The notes beneath the pieces were generated by a model, which saw only the letters and a list, made by a program, of their open reading frames with translations, did not search any database and was not told the origin of the DNA. A stretch of 64,000 nucleotides of DNA from Molanna angustata (taxonomy: Eukaryota; Arthropoda; Insecta; Trichoptera; Molannidae). Shown piece by piece: positions 44,870-56,138 of the stretch (position 1 is its first letter; every line of letters begins with the position of its first letter). A program made the position numbers and the translations under genes. Location: assembly GCA_963576475.1 (NCBI GenBank), contig OY754964.1, positions 4,335,649-4,399,648 of the forward strand, written 5' to 3'.

Positions 44870-45165
44870 TAAGTCGAGCCAGAACAACCAGGAAACTCTT
44901 GTCCACAATAAAGGTCCGCAAGATCACATATCTGGGTCACATAATGAGGGGGGAGAAGTATCACTTTCTCCAACTAATACTGAAGGGCAAGATAGAAGGT
45001 CGCCGAGGGACTGGAAGGAGACAGATGTCCTGGCTGCGCAACATTAGGGAATGGACCGGCTTCAGGACCGTGGAACAGATATTCCGGGCAGCACAGGACA
45101 GAGAGGGATTTGCCAGAGTGATAGCCGACGTCGCGCGTCGGGGGTTCCTGACATGGCACAGGAAG
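44870..45165 (+). mobile_element. LINE C-terminal fragment (GRRQxSWLRNIREWTG type)
   Basis: The + strand reads KITYLGHIMRGEKY, then GKIEGRRGTGRRQMSWLRN and IREWTGFRTVEQIFRAAQDR. This is a well-known insect LINE C-terminus following the reverse transcriptase. The 5' part is missing and the frame is intact over about 95 residues. Confidence 0.8.
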
Positions 45166-45174
45166 AAGAAGTGC

Positions 45175-45558
45175 TTAAATATTCATTTTATGTTGCCATA
45201 ATTTTTGAACTAATACCAATTTAAATCTATATTTAAAAGTAGGACAATTTGTTATTAGGTGGGTGTAGTCAATAATTGACAAAGAATTTGTCGAATTATC
45301 AAAAAACAAATGAATATTTACAAACAAGAATTTTGTTAGTGCCGGAATTGCCGATTGCATCTCGGGTTGAGAGATTAAATAGAGACAAAAGATGATATAA
45401 ATATTTGCACTTTTGTCACGACGATAAGGCAAATAACGTATATGAAGTCGAGAAAGGAGTTCACCTTCCAGTGTAGAAGAAATCTTCGTCCGAACAAATT
45501 TCGTACATTTTTTCGTAAATGAATTATGAATGATGTTGTTGATTTTCAGTATCATCAA
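45175..45558 (-). mobile_element. Probable Jockey-like LINE fragment
   Basis: A 127-residue minus-strand ORF reading LHIRYLPYRRDKSANIYIIF, then NYxxPTFKYRF-like residues near its end. The order resembles the Jockey C-terminal segment (LKTRR...D..FLYK, then F....NY....P..R). Low certainty. Confidence 0.35.
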
Positions 45559-46905
45559 AAATACTACCTACATAATTATTTAACAAAATTACGCATATAT
45601 TAAATGTGAATACATTATGATATTTCCTATTGTAATTTTTTTTCAATACCTCATTGTTCAAAATTGTAATGTATAAACTCATCTAAGAGTGGGATAAAAT
45701 TTTAATATAAGCTAAATGAAAATTTAAAATTGAACAATATGTTTGACAAAGTGGCTGGCTTGTAGAGTTTCTTTGTTACAATGGATGATGTGGGATGAAA
45801 ATATGGTTCAACATAATAATATATTTCAAATATTGCCACTAGTATTTTCGTGTTATTAAGGCATCATAATACGTAGATGGTAAACGTCGAGTGATTAGGA
45901 AAGATCTTTAAACACATTCGTTTTTGATCTTTAAATGAAGTGTGTGGGATTAGCGTACCCTTTAGCAACAATGGGAACCGCTAATTTCGCCTTAATATTT
46001 ATGATATATTTACATATCCCACACATACACATAGTACGTGTTTGGCAAAGGGATTAATGGAGATGCAAAGATAAAGAAATACTCTCATTGTTTTATTTAA
46101 AATGAAGAACATTTAAACAATTCTGGTAATCTGGTCCAATTTTCCATTCATTAAACATTCTTATTTTGTGAAATTGTATTTCTTTTTAACCACCAGATGT
46201 TTATTTTCAAAAAAAAGTTCTTTACATATTAATATTTTACCATTCGAGATTTTTGTATTGAAATACATTCTTATCTTTTGTGTAAATTCATGTTTTTTTT
46301 TCAAAGGTTGAATTTCAAATAAGAAATTTTAAATATGCTTTTCAAAAGATCAATACAATTCAATTTAAAAGAACGAAAACCAATATCTGTATATTATGGA
46401 TATAAAATACAAAAAATGATTTAGAGAGATATTTCTTCTACATCATTCGACTCGTTTCTAACTTTTCTCTTTTATGTGAGCAGTAGATATTTTTAAGTAT
46501 TTAAAAAACTATTATAAAAGTGATAAATGAGAAATATTCTAAGAAATACCAGAGTCGTTTACTAGAGATTGCCGTATGACAAAAAAATCTCCTTAAACAC
46601 ATGTAAATGTGCATTTAGAATAATATATTTACTAAAAAGGAAAAAAAAAGTTCGTATTAACGAATAAATGAGTTATACTAATTTATGGATCAGTATTGTT
46701 GAATTATCCTTAAAATTTTGTATGTTTCAGTCGGTCCAACAATATTTCTTTCAAGCAATTGTCCAAGTTAAAATTGGTTCAATAGAAGTATTTAATGAGA
46801 AATGAAGAAAAAAAAATACAAAGAGATAAAAAATAAATAATTATTATAACACTGATCTAATCAATAATGAAAAGAAGAAGGGTACGGAAGGATAAAGAAG
46901 GAATA
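45559..46905. other. AT-rich DNA, no gene
   Basis: 1.3 kb without a supported ORF, RNA or repeat. Several A-rich tracts. Confidence 0.4.
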
Positions 46906-46906
46906 A

Positions 46907-47146
46907 TTAGGAACTATGTAGTGTTTTTAGTTTATCATCAAATATTTGTATGGATTGAGACGACGTAATTTTATAGTCTAGCTGATTGTACGAAGAGCTA
47001 AAAACTTCTGTATTGTGAATGGAGATAGCTAGTGTTGTACGGTTAGAAGATCGAAGGGGTAGGCCGTGATTAGAAAGGAAAAAGACGTTTTTATTAATTT
47101 TTTTTGACAATGTGTTCATGTGAGAAAAGGACAATGCAGAAAACAA
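46907..47146 (-). mobile_element. Jockey-type LINE C-terminal fragment, copy 3
   Basis: The minus strand reads SNHGLPLRSSNRTTLAISIH then SSQSIQIFDDKLKTL, homologous to 18923-19126. Confidence 0.72.
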
Positions 47147-47271
47147 ATAATAGTAAAATTAACGCTTTGGAAATAATATGACTAAGACAAATCTGTGACA
47201 ATACAATCTATGATCGGATACACAGTGAATAGGTATATCAGAATACAATGTAAGGTTGAAAGATATATACA

Positions 47272-47850
47272 TACATACATACCATCACGCCATGTCCCTC
47301 ACGGGGTAGGCAGAGAGAACCGAACGCCACATTTTTCTATCTTGACACACATTCATCGCCTCATCAACATTCATTCATCGTCTTATACACGTTCGTCTGT
47401 TGTTCACGCTTCTTACATTTCCATCTTTCAGAATATCGTTTACATGGTCGTGCCATCCTTTTCTTGGGCGCCCCCGACCTCTTATTCCATTCCTGTCAGC
47501 TTTGTATATTTTCTTCGTCAGGCGTTCTTCATTCATTCTCTCCAAGTGGCCAAACCATCTCAATGTGTTAACTTTCATTCTGTTAATTACATCTTTCTTC
47601 ATCTTACATTCTTTCCTTGTATCTTCATTTCGAACTCTGTCATACATCGTTCTGTTACAAATTCATCTAAGCGATCTCATTTCAACTGCATTTATTCTGC
47701 TTTCGTGCTACTTCTGCCATGTCCAGGTCTTACTTGCATACGTCAGGGTTGACACTACGATTGCGTTATGAATGGCAACTTTAGCATCTTTTGATATGTT
47801 GCGATCATTCATAACTGGTCTAAGTATGTAGAATGAATATAAATGCTTTT
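47272..47850 (-). mobile_element. RTE-like LINE 3' fragment
   Basis: The minus strand reads ASKTWTWQK, MYDRVRNEDTRKECKMKKD, LRWFGHLERMNEERLTKKIY and NGIRGRGRPRKGWHDHVND, ending with NNRRTCIRR. Terminates with the family 3' end (CATACATACATACCATCACG at 47270-47289 on the + strand). It is head-to-head with the next fragment. Confidence 0.8.
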
Positions 47851-48560
47851 GCGATGGTTCAGACATGTAGAGAGAATAAACGATAACACCTGACAACGAA
47901 AGTATGTAGATATTAAAGGCTGAAAAAAGAGGAAATAGATGTAGGGGCCGGCCGAGAAATGATGGTATGAATGGTATGATCATATAAACGTGATTTTGAA
48001 AGATTGGAGCATAGGTACGAAGTCAGAATAATAGGAGAGTGTGGTGGACTATCCCTACGATGTCCCCACATCACAACTGACTTGTCATTGCTACCAACAC
48101 AAGCGGAGGTTATAAATAGTTATCCCCGCTTTTGCAATTTATTTGGAATTTCTCCAGTCGCCGTGTCCTGACGTATCGCGGACCTTCCTCTACATTCTTA
48201 TTACGTGTGAATTAAATATAATAATTAAACAAATACTATGTGAAACATTATTCGAAATAAATATAAATCAGAGTGAGTACTATCTTTTATTATATGAATT
48301 ATCATTCGAACCCAATTGTCTGTAGTATATCTAATATAGAGAGATGAATTTATTAACACAATACATTGTGAACACGCAAATAATCATTCTTATAAATATT
48401 CTATAAAACTAATTAATCATAATCAATATAATAATTAAATAACCTTCTCCCTATACGGGCATAAAATACGCGTTTTGAATGAGGCAAAACATGTATGTCA
48501 AGATAAAAGAGTCTGGCGTTCGGTTCTTTCTGCCTACCTCAGATAGGGAAACTGCGTGAT
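47845..48560 (+). mobile_element. RTE-like LINE 3' fragment, opposite strand, interrupted
   Basis: It starts LLRWFRHVERIND (47845-47885) and continues through GPAEK and NVILKDW to about 48040. The family sequence resumes near 48463 with ATGTATGTCAAGATAAAAG and ends TTCTGCCTACCTCAG. The gap holds the LTR-like insertion. Confidence 0.6.
48041..48462 (+). mobile_element. Probable ~420-bp solo LTR-like insertion
   Basis: Begins TGTGGTGGACTATCC and ends TATACGGGCA. It has a TATA-like TATAAATAG at 48111-48119, a GC-richer downstream part and AATAAA at 48257. Flanks are the two halves of an RTE fragment. No matching target duplication was found, so boundaries are approximate. Confidence 0.4.
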
Positions 48561-48629
48561 GTATAGGAGTAGTATTATCGTAAATTCTAGAACACTATAT
48601 TATATATCGTAAATTCTAGAATATTATAT

Positions 48630-48842
48630 CGGCCTTCGTGGCTCAGTTGGTTGGATATCTGACTGCTGATCCAAGGGTCCCGGGTTCGATTCCCGGTGGA
48701 GACACAGTTTTTAAAACTGTGTTTTCAGTCTGGATCTGTGAGACGATAAATATCGTAAGTCTCCAGAATGTGGCAATTTGTTATTGGGTGCGTGTTAAAT
48801 AATTATTTGACATAGTACCTGTTAGTTGCCCGAGAAGCTACA

Positions 48843-48877
<35 letters not shown>

Positions 48878-48880
48878 ACA
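48630..48880 (+). repeat. tRNA-derived SINE S1, copy 3
   Basis: The best-preserved copy: head GGCCTTCGTGGCTCAGTTGG, B box GGGTTCGATTCCCGG, body GTCTCCAGAATGTGGCAA, tail (AAAT)n at 48842-48878. It is preceded by a partial tandem duplication of ATCGTAAATTCTAGAA (48569-48620). Confidence 0.92.
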
Positions 48881-49334
48881 CACATCATTATACAAAAATA
48901 TCGCTTCCTTCCTCTTAAATAAGGTAGAGTTTTATTTATGTATGTACATAACAGTTTGGCAAGCAGGATGGTATATATTATAATGTGTGACTAATATACA
49001 GCCGTGGAGATTGCTTTGTTAAATCTCAGGATAAAATATATAGCCAGTATTTTTGAGCTTTGCAAAATCCGGATCTAATCAGTTGGTACCTTCCTCGTGG
49101 TTAGCCACGAATACGGAAAACCCTTTGTGTTAAAGTTGTTTGTGAAGCAAATACCTGGATCCCACCTTAAGTATATTTTATCTCTTTACTGAGATTCCCT
49201 TATAAATAGTATAAATCACTTTCCGTCCAACTAATCCATCCAATCGGTGTTATTTTATTTCGTTCGCGAATTTTCGCACAACCCAGAAATTCACGCTTTT
49301 TGGCGTCATCCTTAGTAAGTGTATCTACCTTGCT
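48881..49334. other. Unassigned DNA
   Basis: No feature supported. Confidence 0.4.
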
Positions 49335-49480
49335 ATTCATTCATTCAAATCATCACGGTATATCCCACAATGTAGGGTTACCAGCGAGAGGTGTGCAGGT
49401 TTACACGACACATGCGTATCGTCCCGCCAAAAAGGCAACATTGAGAACGGGTTGTGAACATATCATTCTACTTGGCTACC
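49335..49480 (+). repeat. Family E repeat
   Basis: ATCACGGTATATCCCACAAT and GGGTTACCAGCGAGAGGTGTG, followed by ACATTGAGAACGGGTTGTGA, which parallels 24730-24755. Confidence 0.55.
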
Positions 49481-49569
49481 AGAAAAAAATGATTATACAA
49501 AAGAGTGGAGGCGCTGTTCTCAGCCAATACCTTCACCTTATCAATCCCTACCTTATACCAACTAGAGTC

Positions 49570-49870
49570 GTATTTCTTCTTCTTCTTCTTCCTCAGCCTT
49601 TTTCAATCCATCGTTGGACATAGGCCTCCCCCTTGCTTCTCCACATGTCTCTATTCCGGGCACACTGCATCCAATTTACTCCAACAGACTTTCTGATGTC
49701 ATCCGACCATCTAGCCTGTGGTCTTCCCACACTCTTTCTTCCCGTTCTAAGTTGCCATTCTAGGAGTATTTTGTCCATCGTTGGTCAGTACATCTGGCAA
49801 TGTGACCTGACCAGCTCCACTTCAGGGTAGCCGTCCTTTCAGTTACGTCCACAACTTTTGATTTCTCTCT
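49570..49870 (-). mobile_element. LINE C-terminal fragment (RPxxRWxDDI type)
   Basis: The minus strand reads RTGRKSVGRPQARWSDDIRK then NWMQCARNRDMWRSKGEAYV, a common insect LINE terminus ending near GGGGGAGGCCTATGTCCAAC. The open part spans 49593-49778. Confidence 0.8.
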
Positions 49871-50144
49871 TATCCATTTCTTAGTCGTATTTACTGAAAT
49901 AATTTATAAATAACTCAACTTAATTTATCATTTACTCAGTCATTTGTAGCGAAACATCCCAAAAGATCTCTGAATATTTAAAAAAATAAAAAAAACACCA
50001 AAAAAAAGTATTTTTCTATTAGTTAAATCAAAACTGATTTTTGTCAGCTACTTTCACAGCCACCATATCAGTAATTTAATAATAAACAAGCGAACCCGAC
50101 AGACGTTGTCCTGCCCGAACGATGGAACGAAAACATAAAAATAA

Positions 50145-50488
50145 CCACACCACAATTTGGGCTAACCAGCGACAAGTATGCATTACCTTATAAAATGAAG
50201 CACGACACATGCGTGAGTATCCACATGAATATATTCGATTTACATACAGATTAGTACAAGTAGGTAAACAAGCCAAAAATGAAATAGTATTTCTGGCGCA
50301 GTTCAGGGGTGACATCAGTGTGTGACACCGTCATCTCATTTTATAAGGACTGTTGCTTTCATTGTTTACAAATAAAAATTAATTTCTCAATTTCTCAGTA
50401 GATGGCGTTACAAAAAAGGTTTCTCCGTTACTCCATAGATGGCAATAGTAATAATGCATTATTTTCAGGTAAAATGTTACACACTATT
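50145..50488. repeat. Family E scrap and family G flank
   Basis: 50145-50225 matches family E. 50230-50488 carries ATTCGATTTACATACAGATT, TTTCTGGCGCAGTTCAGGGG and CTCCATAGATGGCAATAGTA, sequences that also border family G at 44330-44600 and 56150-56470. Confidence 0.55.
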
Positions 50489-50762
50489 CAAATATATAGA
50501 ACTTTCATAAATTACATCGATAAGGGAACTCAATAAGAAGGCATAATTGTGAACGATGCGCAAGCATATAAAGTGATCACGTAAAACAGCCGATGACAGG
50601 TCGTAAGCCCTTTAGGTGCCTCGAGTTCCTGGTTCTTTTACAATATCCCAACTTCGCCTCTATTGTAGAGATGTTGAAAAAAAATTTTTGTCAATAAAAA
50701 TATCATTTGACTCCCGAAAGGGAAAAAAATCCAATGTTTGCGTATATGCAATTAAAAAAAAG
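50489..50762. repeat. Family G repeat, copy 4
   Basis: It contains ATATATAGAACTTTCATAAA, the hairpin GATGACAGGTCGTAAGCCC, CAACTTCGCCTCTATTG, TTTGACTCCCGAAAGGG and TTTGCGTATATGCAATT. Confidence 0.8.
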
Positions 50763-50784
50763 AATATTCAATAATAATAATAAT

Positions 50785-51190
50785 TAAAATTTATAAAGCG
50801 CCGTTTAGTGATACAAGATCACTCCAAGGGCGCTGTAGATTATTTATTGGCTCTACAAAACAAGGCAGTCTTAAGAAGTTTAACGAAGGTGTCAATGCTC
50901 TGATAAAGGTCAACACACCACTCTGAAGAAGGTGTCAACAAACCACTCGAATCACGTCTATTGTCAGGTTACATAACAATACTGACATCTCTATTGGCAA
51001 AACAACACTCCTTGACACCAAAGTTACCAAGAAATCGTCACTATCTCGTACAGATGGGCAACTGAAAAACACATGGTCAATGTCACTGACTCATGTTTCG
51101 AAAATATCTCAAAAGGTATTCCGTTTGCATAATACAGGCGTACATTACAGTTTTTGTTTCGAATTGTGAATCTAAACCATCCAGGAACCC
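50785..51190 (-). mobile_element. LINE 3' end of family C, copy 2
   Basis: TTTATAAAGCGCCGTTTAGTG and CCAAGGGCGCTGTAG mark the 3' UTR; the minus strand reads DTFVKLLKTALFCRANK just upstream. 5'-truncated. Confidence 0.6.
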
Positions 51191-51304
51191 ACAACCCACT
51201 CTAACACGCACAAAAAAAATAAACAAAATTATTCCAGCTATTTAGGAGTTCAGTGACATACACATGAACATTGAAATTATATAATATGCTTATTTTGAAA
51301 CGAT

Positions 51305-51548
51305 CTGAATATATAGAACTTTCAAAATTGCATGGATAAGAGAACTCAATAAAAAGGCATAATTTTTGAACGTTGCGCAAGCGCATTAAATGATCACGTA
51401 AACCAGCTGATAACAGGTCCTGTAGGTGCCTTGGGTTCCTGGTTCTTCAATGATTTTCTAACTTCGTATCTATTGAGATGTTTAAAATTTGTCAAAAAAT
51501 ATCATTGACCCCGACAGGGAAAAAATCCAATGTTTGCGTATATTAAGC
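51305..51548. repeat. Family G repeat, copy 5
   Basis: Shorter copy with CGTTGCGCAAGCGCATTAAA, AACAGGTCCTGTAGGTGCC (the hairpin loop lost) and CCCCGACAGGGAAAAAATCC. Confidence 0.75.
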
Positions 51549-53019
51549 AACTGTCTAAATATTCGATTATCTAAGGATGTTTGCAAATCTGGTATATAGA
51601 CAAAATCATCAACAATTTTAAATGTACACAAAACTGGTACAGTTTGAAAAGAACACTGTAATGGTAAAATTCTCCTTTGCGAACATAATGAGCGCCTGGA
51701 ATTCCATTTTGTGAGATCGAAAAGAAAATAAATTATCAATCATTACGGCAGAAAATAATATACAGCTTCGTCATCTCTGACAAAGAAAGAATCGCAAATT
51801 TCCCTCGACTACCTTCCCACCTACCTTCTATACCAACATGTGCGATATGTACCTCATCTGGAAGCGATTCACTTCTAATGAGTCAGCACTTTTGCTTTTT
51901 CACAAAGACGGCAAACCAAACATATTTCAAAATTCATTTCTCTCCAAATATGTACACCTAATGTGAAATGAAACGTGGAATATTTAAGCACCGAGAGAAA
52001 TTAATCCAGTGGAAATTAAATGATTATGTAAATTTATTTAGGAGAAAACTAACGAGCAATCCTCCTTAAATAGTTTGGGTGCCTATGCATGTAAGTTGTT
52101 CAATTTGTATATATTTGTGTACTTTCTTCGTTGAGTGGAGCGGTTTGCGCATCTATACCAATATACCAATTGTCTTCCTTTGTGGATTCGAACCATAGAC
52201 CTTGCCACTCAAGTAGGCGGTGACGGATATCACCGTTTTGAAGTCACTTGTGCTGCATAATATATCGTCTTCATTCGTGGACATATTAGTAGATGGGTGT
52301 CATCCTGCTCCTGTTCGGCAATCGCAGCACGTATCATCTCCCTCCAGGGATCTCCCCCTATGCTGGGGATTTCAAATTTGGTTTCATTTCAAATCTGTGC
52401 TTTTCACCTGAAAAATAGAGAGGCAGGTAAAAAGCTGAATGTTACATGGATGTAAAGCACCTAAATACCTTGGTGTTACGTTAAACAGAACGCTTAAAAA
52501 AATAAAAACACATTTTTTTCTCTACGCACCCCAGATGACATACTCAAGAAGCTGCTAACTGTACGTGTCTGTTTTTGGGTGTGTCTGTTCCTTAAGACCC
52601 TGTTGTCCCTCCTTTTCTGTCCCGTCTTTCTGGTGTTTTTTTTTCCATGACGTTTACAATTCACAAAAAAAAATTAATAGGCAGAAAAGCTCGTAAATGA
52701 AAGGTGTGAGTAAAGGTAAACGGAAATTATTTGTTCAGGGTTCAATATGTGTACCCTCAAAAAATCGTTGAATGAATTCCACGTAGATCGTTTTTCAATA
52801 AGTGAGATGTCAAATAAATATAAACATTGAAACCTTTTCGAGTTTCATCGCAATCCAACGAATAGTGTAGAGTAAGCACACAGGACAAACGACATTTATT
52901 TTATTGAAAATACGTTGAATATTAAAAACCTAGTTTTTAAACATGAATTATTTTAAGAACCTAGTGAAATTAATTCAATGGAATGTAATCAACTTATTCA
53001 TGTCCGATATGTTTATTGT
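51549..53019. other. Unassigned DNA
   Basis: A minus-strand ORF (51482-51739) overlaps family G and is discounted. At 52190-52205 the inverse of a B-box-like GGTTCGAATCC occurs, hinting at another SINE, but no A box is clear. The stretch 52200-52400 is less AT-rich; the 63-residue ORF there is unrecognised. Confidence 0.35.
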
Positions 53020-53232
53020 CGACCTTCGTGGCTCAGTAGGTTGGTAGCTCAGTTGCTGATCCAAATGTCCCGGGTTCGTTTCCCGGTGGAGACACGTTTT
53101 TAAATTGTGTTTTCAGTCTGGATCTGTGAGTCTCCAGAATTTGGCCTTTTGTTATTGGGTGCGTGTTAAATTAATATTTGACATAGTAGCTGTTAGTTAC
53201 CCGAAAAAACAATGTTAAATAAATAAATAAAT
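53020..53232 (+). repeat. tRNA-derived SINE S1, copy 4
   Basis: Head GACCTTCGTGGCTCAGTAGG, B box GGGTTCGTTTCCCGG (one change), a deletion after GGATCTGTGAG, and a tail (AAAT)n at 53217-53232. More diverged than copy 3. Confidence 0.88.
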
Positions 53233-53655
53233 TCCTTATGCATTAGGTCTATGTGACCAAACCATATGAATAAGTGGAGTAGAAGAGATGAAATATATAT
53301 CGCATATTTTGTGTCATATATTTATGTCACAACACGAAATATCACCAATGCTCCAATGACAGGCGTCTATCACAGATATGTATTAGTGAATACTAAAAAT
53401 TTCATCGTCTGAAATGATATAAATAAAAAGGGATTTTCTCGTAAAATGTAGAGGAATTTTTTTTAATTGAATAAAAGTTATAATTGTAGTGGTGTACACA
53501 AAGTTGTGTTTTATTTCATTTAATTAATTGCAAAGATGTGAATACAAAATATTTGGGTTCGCACTATCATCGTCTGATATGTAATAAATATATTTGTAAA
53601 TACATAGGTATTTGAACAGACTTCTGAGCATATCTAATGGGAATGCATTAACTTC

Positions 53656-53975
53656 TCCGTGTCAACTTTCCGACGAGAACTCTACGACGATGTCCGAGGG
53701 AATTTCTTTGGACCCATTGGACATGCGGACCTTGTAGCCACGAAGAGCAATTTTAGGGCTTTCAAGACTTTCTGTCTTAAATTCGGTATCTTCACTATCA
53801 CTGAGCAGTGAGCCAGTTGTTTCAACATGATTAGCTCTCTTTGGCACATTAAATGCAGTGTCTGCAAGGTTTTAGAGTTCTCCGGACTCTTCATATGTTC
53901 TTTATGTGTTCATTCAGAGTTTTGCAAGGGGCCGTTATTAGTCCCCATAAGCAGAACGGGTGGTGGTGGGGGAAG
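53656..53975 (-). pseudogene. Unidentified coding remnant in a repeat
   Basis: The minus-strand ORF at 53662-53847 reads GSLLSDSEDTEFKTESLESP then VRMSNGSKEIPSDIVVEFSS and ends. It is acidic, Ser-rich and looks coding. Upstream (53915-53975) the block CACCACCACCCG and ATGGGGACTAATAACGGCCCC is shared with 13036-13085, so it belongs to a repeat family. Possible LINE ORF1 or transposase-accessory piece; function unknown. Confidence 0.35.
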
Positions 53976-55028
53976 AACAGGTATTTGCATTAGCCACAAA
54001 TATAATAGAACAAAATTTATATTAGTTTGTAATTCAAAATCCGAAAACTACAATATAATACGATAGAAAAAAAAAACACATTCTACCACATTCTTCTTGT
54101 AAATATTAAAATGAAAATCCAAGGTTGAGTACCTATCAAAGCGTTATTTGTTGCAAATTTATATATCATCCTTCTGTTATGTTAAGTTGAAGCCGTGAAA
54201 AAATGTCACCGCGAATTTTTCTGTCGTGTCATAAATCAAAAATGATTAATGAAACACTAAATTACGTTATTTGAAATGGCTCCGACATAAACATTCAGTA
54301 TTGCCCCCTAAACACCTGGTAAGTGTAGAGAGTGGGACTCTTCACCTACCTGTAAGTTATTTCTGGCGTAATCCCGACCGTAGTTGCGTCGTTTTCAGTT
54401 CACAAAAAATGTTGTAATTTTAACCGTTTTGATAAACGTTACCAATATAGCAATAAAGGGCAGACATTTGAATTTCATATGTTCCTTATTTTAGAACATG
54501 GAGATTATAAAGTTTTATTCATTTGGTACACCTTCTTCTTCTTGAAAGGTCGACAATATCTAAATGTGATTATTATTTAATACATTTTAGAAAGCAGTGT
54601 CGGAATTGTGTTTTAATCACCACCATCCTAGGCAAAGCCTGTGTCAAGATGGCTTTTTATCCCCATACAAAAATAAACAACATTAAATACACGAAAAACT
54701 TTAATTTTTTATATTATTTATATTCACAAACCTTATACATTTATAAAAACAATATAAATGTAATATACTTACATGAATATAAAAAAAAAACAAAAACCTA
54801 GTTTTTACCGTAGGTTATTTAAATCTCAGTATGCCCTTCGTCACAAGCCAGCCTATATAAACACTCGCGTTAGTAAGAAAAGTGTATCTATATTCTTGTT
54901 CATATTTGCCAAGATCTATATTAATTAAACCTTTTTCTATTTTTTTAACTTAAAGATCCACCACAAGCCGATAAAATCAGTCGGTGCGAATATATAAAAA
55001 TGAAATATATATTATGTAAATATTATAT
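53976..55028. other. AT-rich DNA with a LINE 3' UTR scrap
   Basis: At 54610-54660 CTAGGCAAAGCCTGTGTCAAG resembles Jockey-like 3' UTR sequence, also seen inverted at 31400-31420. A 92-residue ORF at 54523-54801 is unrecognised. Confidence 0.35.
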
Positions 55029-55059
55029 GGGTGGTAGCAGATTTAGTTATCGAGTTTGA

Positions 55060-55277
55060 CTTGTTAATTTTGTCGACGGATAATTCGTGGTGAAACTCCA
55101 TTACACTAGGTATAAATGAAAACACTAATTTAAGTTTCACTATTTAATTTAACACTGGCACTGACCAGTATCGATCTCTTGAAGATCATCGTCAGAGTGC
55201 ACTCTGATCGATACCGGTCAGTGCCAGTGTTAAATTAAATAGTGAAACTTAAACAATTTAATGTTTTCATTTATACC
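55060..55277. mobile_element. Inverted-repeat insertion with hammerhead motif (Penelope-like terminus), c
   Basis: Flanked by the 12-bp direct repeat TATCGAGTTTGA (55048-55059, 55278-55289). A 169-bp foldback (55109-55277) with TATAAATGAAAAC ends follows a one-sided 49-bp tail (55060-55108). That tail's minus strand reads AATGGAGTTTCACCACGAATT and TATCCGTCGA, shared with insertions a and b. The foldback centre holds hammerhead elements. Confidence 0.65.
55143..55205 (-). ncRNA. Hammerhead ribozyme-like motif, c
   Basis: Minus strand: GCACT, CTGACGA, T, hairpin GATCT/AGATC with loop TCAAG, GATA (consensus GAAA), C-TG-GTC, AGTGC. Stem I (GCACT/AGTGC) is fully complementary and the triplet is the canonical GUC. 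One core A is U, so cleavage may be impaired. Confidence 0.45.
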
Positions 55278-55349
55278 TATCGAGTTTGAATCCTGACATG
55301 ACCGATTTCGTTCGCCTATAGTACAAACATATTTATTTTTTATTTATTT

Positions 55350-56000
55350 AATCATTTACGGCATTTATAGCCCTTTACGAACATGCACATTAAAAACAAA
55401 ATCGCAGAAAAGAAAACTATAAAAAACAGCGAAAAATGACAAACCGATCTATATACCTGCATAATAAATCGAAAAATAAGTCAAAAACATAATCGATTTC
55501 CTATTATTTTCCTTATTTTAAATTGTATGCATATAAATACGCAAAACAGCAAATTACACATATTATTTTAGGATATGTTTTTGTAAATGTCAGTAAAGTG
55601 TCATTATAGTGCTTAATAGAATCAAAGAATACATCAATCAGATAACAATAAGCTTGGTCCAACCGATTAATTATTTTAATTGGTGAGTTATTCAAATTAA
55701 TAATTAGTGTTGGACATCTAACATAGGAATGATATACGTTTGCGGGTACTGCTTGTTAGAATATGGTAATGTTTCTGACTTACGAGGTAAGAGGAGCTAA
55801 AGTAGTTATGGATTGTCTTATAGAGGAGCATGAGATCAGATATCCATTTATCGGAGAGGTCACAAAGTTGCATATATAAGCTACTAGGGAATCATAATTT
55901 GAATATTGTGCAGGAATTTTCAGTTTATAATTCAAAAACTTAAAGAATTTGTGCTGGAAAGTTTCGAAAGTTGCAGAGTGCATGGCATACTATGGCAATT
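55350..56000 (-). mobile_element. Jockey-like LINE fragment
   Basis: The minus strand reads FETFQHKFFKFLNYKLKIPA at 55900-55980, matching the LExxQxxFLxYL motif after the reverse transcriptase. Further downstream (55513-55695) DVFFDSIKHYNDTLL recalls the terminal part. Frames are broken. The 3' end is near 55330 with an A/T-rich tail. Confidence 0.55.
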
Positions 56001-56138
56001 TAACGGTAGAATTGCCAAAAAGCTGACTACGACAAAATTAAAATTATAACGTTTTGAATACATTTATTGATTCATCTAATATGCTTAATTTAGGGAATGT
56101 ATGAGGGTTTTTAGTATTTTTTATGTACTTTGAATATT

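Larger units (their letters stand above)
55029..55345 (+). repeat. SINE S2, copy 2, interrupted
   Basis: GGGTGGTAGCAGATTTAGTT...CGAGTTTGAATCCTG...CCGATTTCGTTCGCCTATAG matches the S2 copy at 27600-27770 with an internal deletion. The 218-bp foldback c is inserted in it. Confidence 0.65.

Noticed and set aside
48630..48705. A functional tRNA gene
   Set aside because: A and B boxes are present, but the anticodon arm does not fold and the sequence is joined to a SINE body present in four copies.
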